From Mycobacterium sp. 852002-51961_SCH5331710 (GTDB lineage Bacteria > Actinomycetota > Actinomycetes > Mycobacteriales > Mycobacteriaceae), in contig NZ_LZSQ01000040.1 in NCBI RefSeq assembly GCF_001665535.1, positions 1 through 59,500 on the forward strand: a stretch of DNA of 59,500 nt, read 5' to 3'. Below, in pieces: positions 1 to 11,182 of this stretch (its first letter is position 1; the number at the start of each line of letters is the position of its first letter). The notes beneath the pieces are model-generated. The model saw only the letters and a list, made by a program, of their open reading frames with translations. It did not search any database and had not been told where the DNA came from. The translations under genes and the position numbers were made by a program.

Positions 1-667
1 TCGGGGCATAGCCCTCCCGGATCACCGCGACCTGGGACGGATGGATCGCGACCTTGACGTCGAAGCCGACCGCCACGGCGTCGTCAACCTCGCCTCGAAG
101 GCCCTCGAGGTCCTTGATGTCGAGGTACACCGAGTCCAGCGCCAGCCGGCCGTAGGCCTTGGCGGCCAGCAGCGTCTGCGATCGCACGTGGCGGGCGACC
201 TCGCGGTAGCTGCCGTCTGGGTACCGGTTGGCGGTGCCACCGGTCACCGCGAACAGGTCTTCGGCGCCCCACATGAGCGCGACCGCGTTCTCCATGCGCG
301 CCAGGTCGGTCACGGCCAGCGCGCCCAGCGGGGTCTCGATCAGCACCACGACGTCGAGCGGCGCCAGGTCGCGCACCTGTTGCGGGTCCTCGGTCTTGGC
401 GAGCATGACCGTGGTGTAGTCGGTCTTGGCCAGCGTCTCGAGGTCGAGGGGATGATCGGCCGTGCCGGCCGGGTTGACGCGCACCACCGTCCGCTCCGGG
501 TCGAGACGGGTCTCGATGAGCGCCGCACGGGCGGCCTCCCGGTCCTTGGCGGCGACGCCGTCCTCGAGGTCGAGGATCACGACATCGGCGGCCGCGGCGG
601 CCTTCTCGAACCGCTCCGGGCGGTCGGCGGGGCAGAACAGCCAGGCTGGTCCCGTCGCGAGCGCCAC
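1..667 (-). CDS. citE: CitE-like beta-hydroxyacyl-CoA lyase (HpcH/HpaI aldolase family), 3' end missing
   Basis: The gene reads from a GTG at 667 leftwards off the window edge, so about 222 residues are visible and the C-terminus is missing. The N-terminal part has the CitE-type strand VVILDLEDGV and the glutamate motif VLIETPLGAL, both expected of the Mg-dependent malyl/citramalyl-CoA lyase fold. The GTG overlaps the TAG of the MaoC gene by one base (TAGTG), which implies translational coupling. The M. tuberculosis orthologue at this position, Rv2498c, is reported to cleave HMG-CoA and citramalyl-CoA, linking leucine catabolism and itaconate removal. Position as last visible gene of the accD1-accA1-fadE19 operon fits that role. 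The lyase family is clear; the exact substrate is inferred from synteny. Confidence 0.88.
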   Translation of the reverse strand, partial: MALATGPAWLFCPADRPERFEKAAAAADVVILDLEDGVAAKDREAARAALIETRLDPERTVVRVNPAGTADHPLDLETLAKTDYTTVMLAKTEDPQQVRDLAPLDVVVLIETPLGALAVTDLARMENAVALMWGAEDLFAVTGGTANRYPDGSYREVARHVRSQTLLAAKAYGRLALDSVYLDIKDLEGLRGEVDDAVAVGFDVKVAIHPSQVAVIREGYAP

Positions 668-1179
668 TATGCGTCACCCTCCGGTCGCTTGCGCACCATG
701 GTTTTTCGCGAAGCGGTGGCCACGATGTCGCCGTGTTGGTTGCGGCCGACGTGGGAGAAGGTAACGATGCCCTCACCGGGGCGGCTCTTGGACTCACGCT
801 TCTCGAGCACCTCGGACTCCGCGTAGAGCGTGTCGCCGTGGAAAAGCGGTTTCGGGAAGGCGATTTCACCGAAGCCCAGGTTGCCGACGATGGTGCCCTG
901 CGTCAGCTGGGTGACCGACAGCCCGACGAGGGTCGACAGCGTGAACATCGAATTGACCAGCCGCTGGTTGAACGGCGGCAGGGCGTCGGAGAACGCGGCG
1001 TCCAGATGCAGCGCCTGGGTGTTCATCGTCAGAGTCGTGAACAAGACGTTGTCCGCCTCGGTGATCGTGCGCCCCGGACGGTGCTGATACAGCACACCGG
1101 TTTCGAACTCCTCGTACCACAGCCCGCGCTGAACGACGATTTTCTTGTCGCTGTCGGTCTGATCGCTCGCTCCGCTCAC
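667..1179 (-). CDS. MaoC-family (hot-dog) enoyl-CoA hydratase of the leucine operon
   Basis: This 170-residue protein has the MaoC dehydratase features of a PGRTITEADNVLFTTLTMN segment near residue 35 and a downstream GFGEIAFPKPLFHGDTLYA segment, typical of single hot-dog (R)-specific hydratases. It starts with GTG at 1179, overlapping the fadE19 stop by four bases (GTGA). It lies between an acyl-CoA dehydrogenase and a CitE-type lyase, where a hydration step is needed. The inferred role is conversion of 3-methylglutaconyl-CoA to HMG-CoA, as proposed for Rv2499c. The catalytic Asp/His pair of MaoC hydratases is not in its classical spacing, so the reaction is inferred mainly from context. Confidence 0.85.
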   Translation of the reverse strand: MSGASDQTDSDKKIVVQRGLWYEEFETGVLYQHRPGRTITEADNVLFTTLTMNTQALHLDAAFSDALPPFNQRLVNSMFTLSTLVGLSVTQLTQGTIVGNLGFGEIAFPKPLFHGDTLYAESEVLEKRESKSRPGEGIVTFSHVGRNQHGDIVATASRKTMVRKRPEGDA

Positions 1180-2339
1180 AGGCCCAGCTCCCGTCCGATC
1201 AGCATCAACTGCACTTCCGTTGTGCCCTCGCCGATTTCGAGGATCTTGCTGTCACGGTAATGCCGTGCGACGGAGTACTCGTTCATGAAGCCGTAGCCGC
1301 CGAAGATCTGGGTGGCGTCGCGGGCGTTGTCCATCGCGGCCTCGCTGGCCACCATCTTGGCGATGGACGCCGCCTTCTTGAACGGCTTTCCGGCCAGCAT
1401 CAGCGCGGCGGCGTCGTAGTACGCCGTGCGGGCAATGTGTGCCCGCGCCTCCATGCGCGCGATCTTGAAGGCGATCGCCTGATAGCTGCCGATGGCGGCG
1501 CCGAAGGCCTCGCGTTCCTTGGCGTACTTGACCGATTCGTCAACACACCCCTGGGCCGCCCCGACCGACAGCGCGGCGATCGCGATGCGGCCCTCGTCGA
1601 GGATGCGGAGGAAGTTCGCATATCCCCTGCCGCGCTCACCGAGCAAATTCTCCTCGGGCACGCGCACATCGTCGAAGCTCAGCGGGTGGGTGTCCGAGGC
1701 GTTCCAGCCGACCTTGCTGTAGGCCGGCTCGGCGGTGAAGCCGTCGATGGGCACCGGCACCAGGATCGACGAAATCTCTTTCTTGCCATCAAGTTTCTCG
1801 CCCGTCACCGCCGTCACCGTCACCAGCTTGGTGATGTCGGTGCCCGAGTTGGTGATGAACTGCTTGGAACCGTTGATGACCCAGTGGCCGTCGTCGAGCC
1901 GGGCCGTGGTCTTGGTGGCGCCCGCGTCGCTGCCCCCACCGGCTTCGGTCAGGCCGAACGCGCCGAGCGCCTTACCGCTTGCCAGCAGCGGGAGCCACTC
2001 TTCCTTCTGCTTGTCGGAACCGAACCGGTACACCGGCATCGCGCCCAGCGACACCCCCGCTTCGAGCGTGATCGCGACGCTCTGGTCGACCTTGCCGAGT
2101 TCCTCGAGCGCGAGGCACAGCGCGAAGTAATCGCCGCCCATGCCGCCGTACTCCTCGGGAAACGGCAGGCCGAACAGGCCCATGTCGGCCATGCCCGCGA
2201 CGACCTCGTACGGGAACGAGTGTTCCTCGTCGTGCTTGGCGGCGACGGGCGCCACCACGCTCTGGGCGAAGTCGCGAACCGTTTTGGCCAGCTGTTCGTA
2301 GTGATCCGGCAGCATGCCGGTGGCCAGAAAGTCGCTCAT
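1176..2339 (-). CDS. fadE19: Acyl-CoA dehydrogenase FadE19 (isovaleryl/branched short-chain type)
   Basis: A full-length FAD acyl-CoA dehydrogenase of 387 residues. The family signatures are visible: [14 protein letters not shown] (flavin-binding region near residue 130), the [12 protein letters not shown] strand, and the C-terminal [15 protein letters not shown] helix. It ends [11 protein letters not shown], so the MCAD-type catalytic glutamate position is occupied by Glu, whereas characterised isovaleryl-CoA dehydrogenases have Ala/Gly there and a Glu elsewhere. Start ATG at 2339 overlaps the accA1 stop by four bases (ATGA). The expected job is oxidation of isovaleryl-CoA, possibly also 2-methylbutyryl-CoA, in leucine/isoleucine catabolism. 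Family is certain; substrate range is inferred from the operon. Confidence 0.92.
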   Translation of the reverse strand: MSDFLATGMLPDHYEQLAKTVRDFAQSVVAPVAAKHDEEHSFPYEVVAGMADMGLFGLPFPEEYGGMGGDYFALCLALEELGKVDQSVAITLEAGVSLGAMPVYRFGSDKQKEEWLPLLASGKALGAFGLTEAGGGSDAGATKTTARLDDGHWVINGSKQFITNSGTDITKLVTVTAVTGEKLDGKKEISSILVPVPIDGFTAEPAYSKVGWNASDTHPLSFDDVRVPEENLLGERGRGYANFLRILDEGRIAIAALSVGAAQGCVDESVKYAKEREAFGAAIGSYQAIAFKIARMEARAHIARTAYYDAAALMLAGKPFKKAASIAKMVASEAAMDNARDATQIFGGYGFMNEYSVARHYRDSKILEIGEGTTEVQLMLIGRELGL

Positions 2340-4327
2340 AATTGTTCCTCCACTGCGGGGTCCGCGATGACCTTCGCCAGCAACTGACCCACCTTGACTT
2401 GATCGCCTTCGGCGACAAGGAGTTCCACCACGCCGTCGACCGGGGCGCTCAACGCGTGTTCCATCTTCATGGCCTCGACGGTGACCACGACCGTGCCCGC
2501 CGTGACCCGATCGCCCTCGGCGACCCCGACGGCCACCACGGAACCCGGCATCGGGCTTGTCAACTCGGCGTCGCCGCTGTGCGCGTCGTCGGGCCGCACC
2601 GGCGCTTCGCGCACCTCGTCGACCGCCAGGGTGCGGCCGCCGTCCGCCAGCCAGACCCGACCGTCTTCGGCCGCCACGACGTAATCGGTTCGGACACCGT
2701 CGAATGTGACCGCCAGCCGGTCGCCGGCCGACGACGCCGACAGTGGGCGCGCTTGCCCGTCCTCGATCGCCGCGTTGCCCGCCGACGGCGTCCCGCTGAG
2801 GTGGACGTGGTCGATGCGTTCACCCGACTGCAGTCGATACGTCGTCGGCGCATGCCGGCCCATCCGCCAGCCGGACGGGACCGCCCACAGGTCGCCGACG
2901 GGTTCCGGCCATGCGCGCAGCCACTTGTACGCCGCGGCGGCGACCAGGTCGACGTCCCGAGCGGCCGCCGGCGCGAAGTCCGGGCTGCGGCGGTCCAGTA
3001 GGCCGGTGTCGAGGCGGCCGGCCGCGACGTCGGGTTCGGCGAGAAGGAACCGCAGGAACTCGATGTTCGTGGTGACACCCAATACGGCGGTCTGCGCCAG
3101 CGCACGGTCGAGCGCACGAAGGGCGCCCGGCCGGTCCTCGGCGTGCGCGATGACCTTCGACAGCATCGGGTCGTAGTCGCTGCCGATCACCGAGCCCGGG
3201 GCCAGCCCCGAGTCGACGCGGACGCCGGGCCCCTGCGGCTCGGCGAGGTCCAACACCTCGCCACCCGTGGGCAGGAAGCCGCGCCCGGGATCTTCGGCGT
3301 AGACGCGGGCCTCGATCGCGTGCCCGGTCATGACGATGTCGTCCTGCGCGATCGACAGCTTCTCCCCCGCGGCGATCCGCACCTGTTGCTCGACGAGGTC
3401 GATGCCGGTGACCATCTCGGTGACCGGATGCTCGACCTGCAGGCGGGTGTTCATCTCCATGAAGAAGAACTCGTCGGGCCGGTCGGCGGACACGATGAAC
3501 TCGACGGTGCCCGCGCCGGTGTAGTCGACGCTGCGCGCGGTGTCGCACGCCGCCGCGCCGATCCTCGCCCGCGTCGCCGCGTCCAGCAGCGGCGACGGCG
3601 CCTCCTCGATGACCTTCTGGTGTCGGCGCTGCAGGCTGCATTCGCGTTCGCCGAGGTGCACGACGTTGCCGTAACCGTCGGCGAGCACCTGCACCTCGAT
3701 GTGGCGCGGGTTGAGCACGAACCGTTCGAGGAACAGGGTGTCGTCGCCGAACGCGGCGGCGGCCTCCCGGCGTGCGCTGGCCAGCGCGGCCGCCAGTTCG
3801 GCCGGCTCGTGCACGACGCGCATGCCTTTGCCGCCGCCGCCCGCCGAGGGTTTCACCAGGACGGGGAAGCCGACCTCGTCGGCGCCGGCGATGAGGTCGT
3901 CATCGGACAGGCCCGGCCGGGACACCCCGGGGACAACCGGCACGCCGAATGCCGACACCGCCGCCTTGGCCGCGATCTTGTCGCCCATGGTCTGGATCGC
4001 ACCGACCGGTGGGCCGATGAACACGATGCCTGCGTCCTGCAGGGCGGCGGCGAATTGCGCGTTCTCCGAGAGGAATCCGTAACCGGGATGGACGGCCTGG
4101 GCGCCGGTGCGCTTGGCCGCCGCGACGACGGCATCGATGTCGAGGTAACTCTGCCTGGCCGCCGCCGGCCCGATGTTGACGGCGACGTCGGCCTCGGCGA
4201 CATGGCGGGCTTCCGCGTCCGCGTCACTGAACACCGCGACCGACCGGATGCCCATGGCGCGCAACGTGCGGATGACCCGGACGGCGATCTCGCCTCGGTT
4301 GGCGACAAGGACGGTATCGAAGTTCAT
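2336..4327 (-). CDS. accA1: Biotin-carrying alpha subunit of 3-methylcrotonyl-CoA carboxylase, AccA1
   Basis: About 663 residues, close to the usual length of AccA1. The N-terminus [17 protein letters not shown] begins a biotin carboxylase domain (residues 1-450) with the ATP-grasp glycine loop [12 protein letters not shown] and the [14 protein letters not shown] motif. The C-terminus has the biotinyl domain with EAMKME, the biotin-accepting Lys near residue 621. The frame stays open to 4441, but ATG 4327 is chosen because the family starts exactly at this motif and it sits four bases after the accD1 stop. With AccD1 it carboxylates 3-methylcrotonyl-CoA, the ATP- and bicarbonate-dependent step of leucine degradation. 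Confidence 0.95.
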   Translation of the reverse strand: MNFDTVLVANRGEIAVRVIRTLRAMGIRSVAVFSDADAEARHVAEADVAVNIGPAAARQSYLDIDAVVAAAKRTGAQAVHPGYGFLSENAQFAAALQDAGIVFIGPPVGAIQTMGDKIAAKAAVSAFGVPVVPGVSRPGLSDDDLIAGADEVGFPVLVKPSAGGGGKGMRVVHEPAELAAALASARREAAAAFGDDTLFLERFVLNPRHIEVQVLADGYGNVVHLGERECSLQRRHQKVIEEAPSPLLDAATRARIGAAACDTARSVDYTGAGTVEFIVSADRPDEFFFMEMNTRLQVEHPVTEMVTGIDLVEQQVRIAAGEKLSIAQDDIVMTGHAIEARVYAEDPGRGFLPTGGEVLDLAEPQGPGVRVDSGLAPGSVIGSDYDPMLSKVIAHAEDRPGALRALDRALAQTAVLGVTTNIEFLRFLLAEPDVAAGRLDTGLLDRRSPDFAPAAARDVDLVAAAAYKWLRAWPEPVGDLWAVPSGWRMGRHAPTTYRLQSGERIDHVHLSGTPSAGNAAIEDGQARPLSASSAGDRLAVTFDGVRTDYVVAAEDGRVWLADGGRTLAVDEVREAPVRPDDAHSGDAELTSPMPGSVVAVGVAEGDRVTAGTVVVTVEAMKMEHALSAPVDGVVELLVAEGDQVKVGQLLAKVIADPAVEEQL

Positions 4328-4331
4328 GTCC

Positions 4332-5942
<1,611 letters not shown>

Positions 5943-5971
5943 CGAGATGTCTACAGCGGGCGGGAGGCGTC

Positions 5972-6586
5972 GTGTCCCCTACTCAGGTGCCCGCGACCAC
6001 CCGGCGCAGCAAGGCGAAATCGGATCGCCGTTCCCAGCTGATCGCCGCGGCGGAACGCCTGGTGGCCGAACGCGGTTACCTCGCGGTGCGGCTGGAGGAC
6101 ATCGGCGCCGCGGCCGGCGTCAGCGGACCGGCGATCTATCGGCACTTTCCGAACAAGGAGGCGCTGCTGGTCGAGTTACTGGTCGGTATCAGCACCCGGC
6201 TGCTGGCCGGCGCCACCGAAGTGGTCGCCCTTGCCGCGGATGCCACGTCGGCGTTGGACGGCCTGATCGACTTCCATCTGGACTTCGCGCTCGGCGAGTC
6301 CGACCTCATCCGCATCCAGGATCGCGACTTCGCCAGCCTGCCGCCGTCGGCCAAACGCCAGGTGCGCAAGGCGCAACGCCAGTACGTCGAGATCTGGGTG
6401 GACGTGCTGCGCAAGGTCGACACCTCGTTGGCCGAGGCCGACGCCCGACTGATGGCGCACGCCACGTTCGGGCTGCTGAACTCCACGCCGCACGCTCTGA
6501 CCACGAAGACGGCCGAGGCCAGACCGCGATCCGTCTTGAAAGCTATGACGGTCGCGGCGCTGACCTCGGCCGCACGTGACGTTTAG
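5972..6586 (+). CDS. TetR-family regulator, probable repressor of the leucine catabolic operon
   Basis: A 204-residue TetR protein. The N-terminal helix-turn-helix is clear (EDIGAAAGVSGPAIYRHFPNK, residues about 43-63), followed by an alpha-helical ligand domain. The GTG at 5972 is chosen because GGGAGG lies five bases upstream; the alternative frame on this strand is a shadow. It diverges from accD1 and corresponds in position to Rv2506. The shared gap holds two palindromic operators, so it most likely represses both itself and accD1-accA1-fadE19-maoC-citE, with an acyl-CoA intermediate as inducer. The ligand is inferred and not visible. Confidence 0.9.
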   Translation: MSPTQVPATTRRSKAKSDRRSQLIAAAERLVAERGYLAVRLEDIGAAAGVSGPAIYRHFPNKEALLVELLVGISTRLLAGATEVVALAADATSALDGLIDFHLDFALGESDLIRIQDRDFASLPPSAKRQVRKAQRQYVEIWVDVLRKVDTSLAEADARLMAHATFGLLNSTPHALTTKTAEARPRSVLKAMTVAALTSAARDV

Positions 6587-6604
6587 GCGCTGGGCCTCAA
6601 ACCG

Positions 6605-6760
6605 TTAGTACCAGGCTTTCCTGCCACCGACAGGACGGCCGACGGATCCCAGAATCCAGAACACCGCTCCGATGACCATGAGGATGATGCCGATGGTCCA
6701 GAGGATGTTGATTCCGAAGATCAGTCCGAGGATGAGAAGGATCGCTCCGAGGATGATCAT
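6605..6760 (-). CDS. Small hydrophobic protein, DUF6131-like (51 aa)
   Basis: This short reading frame encodes 51 residues starting MIILGAILLILGLIFGINIL and ending in a basic GGRKAWY tail. Almost all of the first 40 residues are hydrophobic, giving one or two membrane spans. AGGGAA lies at good spacing upstream of the ATG at 6760. Small proteins of this composition, grouped as DUF6131, are common in mycobacteria and have no known function. It lies 33 bp downstream of another small membrane protein on the same strand, so the two may be co-transcribed. Too short for ordinary ORF cut-offs. Confidence 0.75.
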   Translation of the reverse strand: MIILGAILLILGLIFGINILWTIGIILMVIGAVFWILGSVGRPVGGRKAWY

Positions 6761-6793
6761 TAGTGTTCCCTTCGAATTGTCAAGCGCCAGTTG

Positions 6794-7003
6794 TCACTGG
6801 CTGGGTTCCGGCAGATTGCAGTTTTCAACCTTGGGGTTGACACCTGCGTAGTTCAGCGGACCGGCCACCACCGTCAGGGCGATGCTTCCCGCTGTCGCGC
6901 AATTGGTTTCACTGGTCTCGAAGTAGCCGCGTTGGTATGCGGCAAATGCGCCGATCAGCAACCAAACGAGCACCAGAACGCCGAGAATTCCGCCACCTCG
7001 CAT
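6794..7003 (-). CDS. Small membrane protein, unknown function (69 aa)
   Basis: The 69-residue product begins MRGGGILGVLVLVWLLIGAF, a single N-terminal membrane span, followed by about 45 polar residues with two cysteines (NCATAG and VENCNLP) that could form a disulfide on the outer face. GGAGGCGC lies just upstream of the ATG. The frame is not a shadow of a larger gene and the stop is 33 bp before the next small gene. I do not recognise a named family. Homologues should be easy to find if it is a conserved mycobacterial membrane protein. Confidence 0.65.
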   Translation of the reverse strand: MRGGGILGVLVLVWLLIGAFAAYQRGYFETSETNCATAGSIALTVVAGPLNYAGVNPKVENCNLPEPSQ

Positions 7004-7093
7004 GCTGCGCCTCCTTTGTCGCGCCCGATCGGCGCGTGCGCAGCGTTTACCCGGCAGACAATTTCGATAAACGTGGCTACGGCGTCAATTCGG

Positions 7094-8935
7094 TTACGAC
7101 GCGGAATGCGGGCCGAAAGCCGCAATCAGCCACTCGCGCATGGCTTTGACCAGCACGGCGCGATTCTCGCGTCGGTCGATCTCGTGGCCGTCGTCGTCGA
7201 ACATCAGCAGTTCGACTTTTCGGTTAAGTTCCTGCAGCGCTTCGAACATTTGCTGAGATTCACCGGGGGGCACGTTGGTGTCGTTGGCGCCGTGCACCAA
7301 CAGCAACGGCGCCGTCATCGCATCGACGCGTTGCAACGGCGATAGCTGCTCGAGCAGTTCACGATCGCTGATCGGGTGGCCGTACTTCGGATATGCGGCG
7401 GCGGCGATCCACGGTTCGGTGTTGCGGTACCAGGTGTTCAGATCGCTCATACCGCAGATGCTGATTCCCGCGGCGAACCGGTCGGGGTGGAAGGTGAGCG
7501 CCGCCTGGGTCAGGTAGCCACCGTAGGACCATCCGCAACATGCGATGCGATCGACGGGTGCGACCCCCTGCTCGACGAGATAGTCGACCGCGTCGGCGAC
7601 GTCGTCGATGGCGGCGAACCGTCGCTCCTTGTCGTCGGCGTGCATGAACGTCCTGCCGAATCCGCCCGAGCCGCGGACGTTGGGCAGGAACACGCTGATG
7701 CCCTCCTCCAGCAGCGCCGGGAAGAACTCGTTGTACCCGGGCCTTCCCTGCCCCTCGGGACCGCCGTGCAGGAACAGCATCGCGCCGATCGTCGGGACGC
7801 CGTCGCGCGGGCGGAACAGCCAGCCGGAGAACTCCATGCCGTCGCGTGCGGTGACCCGTTCCAGCGTCGGGTCCGGCGCCATCGGTCCGGAGCTCGGTTC
7901 GCGGTCGACGAGCTCCCACTCCCGCGTGCGAGGGTCGACCAGTTCAACGGTCGGCGGGGTGGACGGTCCCTCGACCGTCATGGCCAGCATCGAACCGCCG
8001 GCGCTGATGCTCAGCTGGCTGGCCACCATGCCGGGCAGTGGGATCGGTTCGTGCAGGAAGCTGTCGGGCAGCTCGAGAATCTGTAACTCGCTGGCGCCGT
8101 GCATGTTCCACAGCATCGCCACGGTGGACCCGTCGTCGCTGACGGTGAACTCGTCGAGTTCGTAGCCGGGTCGCTCGGCGACGACCTGGTACGCCACGCC
8201 GTCGGCGGTGACCGTGACCTCGAGCAGTCGCGCGTGCTCGGCGCCGTTCTCACTGCGGATCAGGGCCCGCACATAGCCTTCGGTGCTGTTGACGTCGTAG
8301 GTGCTGGCGGGTTGGTACAGCTTGGTGAGCTCACCCTCCAGCCCGGCGCGCAACCGGCGTGCGTAGTGGTCGTCGAGGATGACGCCGGTGTCGGTGGTCG
8401 AGCCTGGATCGTATGGCAGCAACGCGGTTTCGGTGCGCCCGCGCAGCATGATGAGGTCGCGGTAGCCGCGCGGCCCGACCCGCACCAGCGCGGCGCCGGC
8501 CCAGGCGTCGACGAGCCTGCCGCCCGAGCGGCGGTCCAGCACGGCGGTGCGACCGGTGGCCGGGTCGATCAGGCATGAACTGCCGACACCGTCCTCACCG
8601 GTGAGGATCGCCGCCACCAAGGTGCCGTCCCAGTTGATGAGTTCGGCGGTGCCCTCGGGCGCTCCGGCCTGCCACGAGTCGATGCGGCGGGCGTCGCGGT
8701 CGTCGGGATCGGTTGTCACCACCCAGATCTGGGTGCGGGTGCTGCCTTCGGGTGCGACCTCGCAGGCGAGCCAGTGACCGTCGGCCGAGTGCAGGACCCG
8801 CGTCACCGGCCCTTCGACGGGTAGATCGACGTCGCGCGAGGAACTCGCCCGCCAGCCGCGCAGGAACCGCTGCACGGCCCGCGGGAAGCCGCCGTCGTCG
8901 ACCAGATGTGCGAACGCGGTGGCGTCCGGCGACAT
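7094..8935 (-). CDS. S9-family serine peptidase (prolyl oligopeptidase/acylaminoacyl-peptidase type)
   Basis: About 613 residues. The N-terminal two thirds look like a beta-propeller with repeated strand patterns; the C-terminal 250 residues are an alpha/beta hydrolase with nucleophile motif GWSYGGY (Ser near 469), Asp in HGANDTNVP and His in DDDGHEIDRRE, the complete S9 triad. The frame is open far upstream; ATG 8935 is chosen from the family-like N-terminus MSPDATAFAHLVDDGG, with GTG 8971 as the alternative. No signal peptide is seen, so it is probably cytoplasmic and cleaves oligopeptides. It diverges from the proline-rich membrane protein gene. I recall no orthologue at this place in M. 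tuberculosis. Confidence 0.88.
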   Translation of the reverse strand: MSPDATAFAHLVDDGGFPRAVQRFLRGWRASSSRDVDLPVEGPVTRVLHSADGHWLACEVAPEGSTRTQIWVVTTDPDDRDARRIDSWQAGAPEGTAELINWDGTLVAAILTGEDGVGSSCLIDPATGRTAVLDRRSGGRLVDAWAGAALVRVGPRGYRDLIMLRGRTETALLPYDPGSTTDTGVILDDHYARRLRAGLEGELTKLYQPASTYDVNSTEGYVRALIRSENGAEHARLLEVTVTADGVAYQVVAERPGYELDEFTVSDDGSTVAMLWNMHGASELQILELPDSFLHEPIPLPGMVASQLSISAGGSMLAMTVEGPSTPPTVELVDPRTREWELVDREPSSGPMAPDPTLERVTARDGMEFSGWLFRPRDGVPTIGAMLFLHGGPEGQGRPGYNEFFPALLEEGISVFLPNVRGSGGFGRTFMHADDKERRFAAIDDVADAVDYLVEQGVAPVDRIACCGWSYGGYLTQAALTFHPDRFAAGISICGMSDLNTWYRNTEPWIAAAAYPKYGHPISDRELLEQLSPLQRVDAMTAPLLLVHGANDTNVPPGESQQMFEALQELNRKVELLMFDDDGHEIDRRENRAVLVKAMREWLIAAFGPHSAS

Positions 8936-9060
8936 GGATGCGCCGTAGACCCTGCGAACCTGCTCTCCCACCGGACCAATTCTGCCTACCCAGGCAAGTC
9001 GAGCGGTGACCTGCGCCTGTTGGGCGGTCGCACAGGTACCCTCGCACGCATGAGGTGGGT

Positions 9061-9849
9061 ATGACCGATACACCACGCCCCGGCCGCGACGAGCAATCCG
9101 GCACGGGTGGTCGCGGGGAGCAACCGCAGGGTTACGGCTATTCCGGTTACAGCGATCCGGCGTATGCCAGCCAGGCGTACGGCCCCACCTATCAGCCGCC
9201 GCCGGGACCTGCCCCGACGCAGCGCCTGCCGCAGTACGGCACCTACGGCTATGACCCCTACGCCACCGGCCAGTACGGGGCGCCCTACCCATCCGGTGAG
9301 CCCTCACCCCAGCAACCGCCAGAGGAACCGCGTTCACCCCGTTGGCTGTGGGTCGCCGCGGGTCTCGCGGTGCTGACCGTGCTGGGCCTGGTGATCGCGC
9401 TCGTCGTGGTCAACAGTTCGCAACAGCAGACGGTCGTCGCGCCACCGCCGATGCAGGAGCCCGACTTCACCACGCCGATCCCGACGACGACGCTGCGCCC
9501 GACCGTCCCGCGCACCACGCGGCCGACCGTGCCGCCCGCGGTGCCCACCGTGCCGAGCACTCCGCGCACCACCACCCCCGGTGCCACCCAGACCGTCGTC
9601 TACGTCGTCAGCGGTTCCGGACGGGCGATCAACATCACCTACGTCGACACCGGCGGTCTGCTGCAGACCGAGTTCAACGTGATGCTGCCGTGGAGTAAGG
9701 AAGTTGAGTTGTCCGAGTCCGCCGCGGCGTCGGCGAGCATCAGCATCATCAACGTCGGCCGCGAGGTGAACTGTTCGATCTCCGTCGACGGCACCGTGGT
9801 GCAGAAGCGCACGGGAGCGGGCCTCACGATCTGCACCGCGACCGGTTAG
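9061..9849 (+). CDS. Proline-rich single-pass membrane protein with MmpS-like C-terminal domain
   Basis: The protein has 262 residues. Residues 1-90 are rich in Gly, Tyr, Pro and Gln; a membrane span follows (WLWVAAGLAVLTVLGLVIAL), then a Thr/Pro linker, and a C-terminal beta-rich domain starting VVYVVSGSGRAINITYVDT that resembles the MmpS fold, with a Cys pair (NCSIS and LTICTA). It is probably anchored with the C-terminal domain outside. ATG 9061 is preferred over GTG 9055 because AGGTGGG lies upstream. Its place matches Rv2507. The last four bases overlap the end of the convergent MFS gene. Confidence 0.85.
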   Translation: MTDTPRPGRDEQSGTGGRGEQPQGYGYSGYSDPAYASQAYGPTYQPPPGPAPTQRLPQYGTYGYDPYATGQYGAPYPSGEPSPQQPPEEPRSPRWLWVAAGLAVLTVLGLVIALVVVNSSQQQTVVAPPPMQEPDFTTPIPTTTLRPTVPRTTRPTVPPAVPTVPSTPRTTTPGATQTVVYVVSGSGRAINITYVDTGGLLQTEFNVMLPWSKEVELSESAAASASISIINVGREVNCSISVDGTVVQKRTGAGLTICTATG

Positions 9850-11156
9850 GCGGTCACGCTGCGGGGAACGCGCACGGCCAGCATCGCGACCAGGCCGGCG
9901 GCGAGGACCACGAGCAGACCGCCCATCCCCGCGCGGTCGGTGCCGAAGATCGCGATGAACGCCGAGAACAGCGTGGGCGCCAGGTACGAAACGGCGCGGC
10001 CCGTCGTCGTGTAGAGGCCGAACGCGACGCCCTCCTTGCCGTGGGCCGACATGCGCAGCATCATCGTCCGCGCCGCGGACAGCGTCGGGCCGATGAACAG
10101 GCACAGCAGCAGCCCGCAGACCCAGAAGGCGAGCACCCCGTCGAGCGACAGCAACGCCAGCCCGACCGCGATCATCGCGCTCAGCGACACGACGATGACG
10201 GGTTTGGCGCCGAACCGGTCATCGAGCAGCCCGCCGAGGACCGCGCCGACGGCGGCGACGGTGCTCGCGCTCACACCGAACAGCAGCACGTCCGCGTCGG
10301 AGACGCCGTAGACCCGCACGCCGAGCACCGCCCCGAACGCGAAGATGCCCGTCAGACCGTCGCGAAACACCGCGCTGGCCACGAGGTAGTAGATGACGTG
10401 GTGGTCGCGCCGCCACTCGCTGCGGATGTCGGAGAACAGCCTGCGATAGCCGCCGATGAACCCCACCGACTGCCGTTGTTCCAGCGGGTCGGGTTTGACG
10501 CTGGGCACGGCCACCAGGACCGGCAGGGCGAACAGCCCGAACCAGACGGCGGTGAAAACCATGGCGGCCCTGATGTTTTGGCCGTCGTCGAGCGGTAGGC
10601 CGAGCAATCCGCCGTCACCGGAGACGAAGCCGAAGTAGACCATCAACAGCAAGGTGACGCTGCCGAGGAAACCCAAGCCGAGGCCGAGCCCGGAGATCTG
10701 GCCCGACGTCTGGGGCGTCGAGAGTTGGCGCAGCATTGCGTTGTACGGCACGGTGGCCAGTTCGTTGCACGCCGACGCGCAGCCCAGCAACACCAGACCG
10801 AGCGCCAGGTAGCGGTAGTCGTCACGCACCGAACTCATCGCCGCGATCAGCACCACCGCGAGCGCGCTCAGCACGCCCAGCACCCGGCGCCGTCGCCACG
10901 GGGCGTCGACCCACACGCCGGTCACGGGCGCCAGCACGGCCACGACCACACCGGCCCCTCCCAGCGCCCAGCCGAGCCAGCTGGTGGCGCTGATGCCGCC
11001 GGGCAGGTCGGCGCCGACGGAGTTCGTCAGATAGATCGAGAACACGAACGTCACGACCACGGCGTTCAGCCCGGTCGCACCGAAATCCCACAGCGCCCAC
11101 GAGATGACCTGGCGAGGAGGCGCGGGAGCCCGGCCGGAATCGGGTGGGTCGGTCAT
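9846..11156 (-). CDS. Major facilitator superfamily transporter (UMF1/Rv2508c-like)
   Basis: A 436-residue integral membrane protein with about 12 hydrophobic segments and a short Pro-rich N-terminus. ISWALWDFGATGLNAV at the start of span 1 and ALGLVLLGCASACNELATVPYNAML in the middle resemble the UMF1/Atg22-like MFS branch. The frame is open to 11198, but ATG 11156 is chosen since it gives a normal N-terminus and lies 26 bp from the divergent cmrA start. Position matches Rv2508c. Substrate cannot be deduced. The stop TAA overlaps the stop of the convergent upstream neighbour by four bases. Confidence 0.88.
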   Translation of the reverse strand: MTDPPDSGRAPAPPRQVISWALWDFGATGLNAVVVTFVFSIYLTNSVGADLPGGISATSWLGWALGGAGVVVAVLAPVTGVWVDAPWRRRRVLGVLSALAVVLIAAMSSVRDDYRYLALGLVLLGCASACNELATVPYNAMLRQLSTPQTSGQISGLGLGLGFLGSVTLLLMVYFGFVSGDGGLLGLPLDDGQNIRAAMVFTAVWFGLFALPVLVAVPSVKPDPLEQRQSVGFIGGYRRLFSDIRSEWRRDHHVIYYLVASAVFRDGLTGIFAFGAVLGVRVYGVSDADVLLFGVSASTVAAVGAVLGGLLDDRFGAKPVIVVSLSAMIAVGLALLSLDGVLAFWVCGLLLCLFIGPTLSAARTMMLRMSAHGKEGVAFGLYTTTGRAVSYLAPTLFSAFIAIFGTDRAGMGGLLVVLAAGLVAMLAVRVPRSVTA

Positions 11157-11169
11157 GGTCCGCCCACGA

Positions 11170-11175
11170 TATAGT
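11170..11175 (+). promoter_or_regulatory. Probable -10 element (TATAGT) for a leaderless cmrA mRNA
   Basis: TATAGT fits the mycobacterial SigA -10 consensus TANNNT. It ends seven bases before the cmrA ATG, so transcription would start at or next to the A of the start codon. There is no room for a ribosome binding site. Leaderless transcripts are common in mycobacteria. Confidence 0.65.
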
Positions 11176-11182
11176 CCCGGCC

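Noticed and set aside
41..869. Overlapping frames of 261 codons on both strands at the left edge
   Set aside because: They are out-of-frame readings of citE and maoC; the real frames show CitE and MaoC motifs.
8936..9337. N-terminal extension of the S9 peptidase frame up to 9337
   Set aside because: It would overlap the divergent MmpS-like gene and is very Arg-rich; the family-like start is at 8935 or 8971.
9580..9849. Possibility that the protein at 9.0 kb is a true MmpS partner of an MmpL transporter
   Set aside because: No mmpL gene is adjacent, and the long proline-rich cytoplasmic part is not MmpS-like; called only MmpS-like in its last domain.
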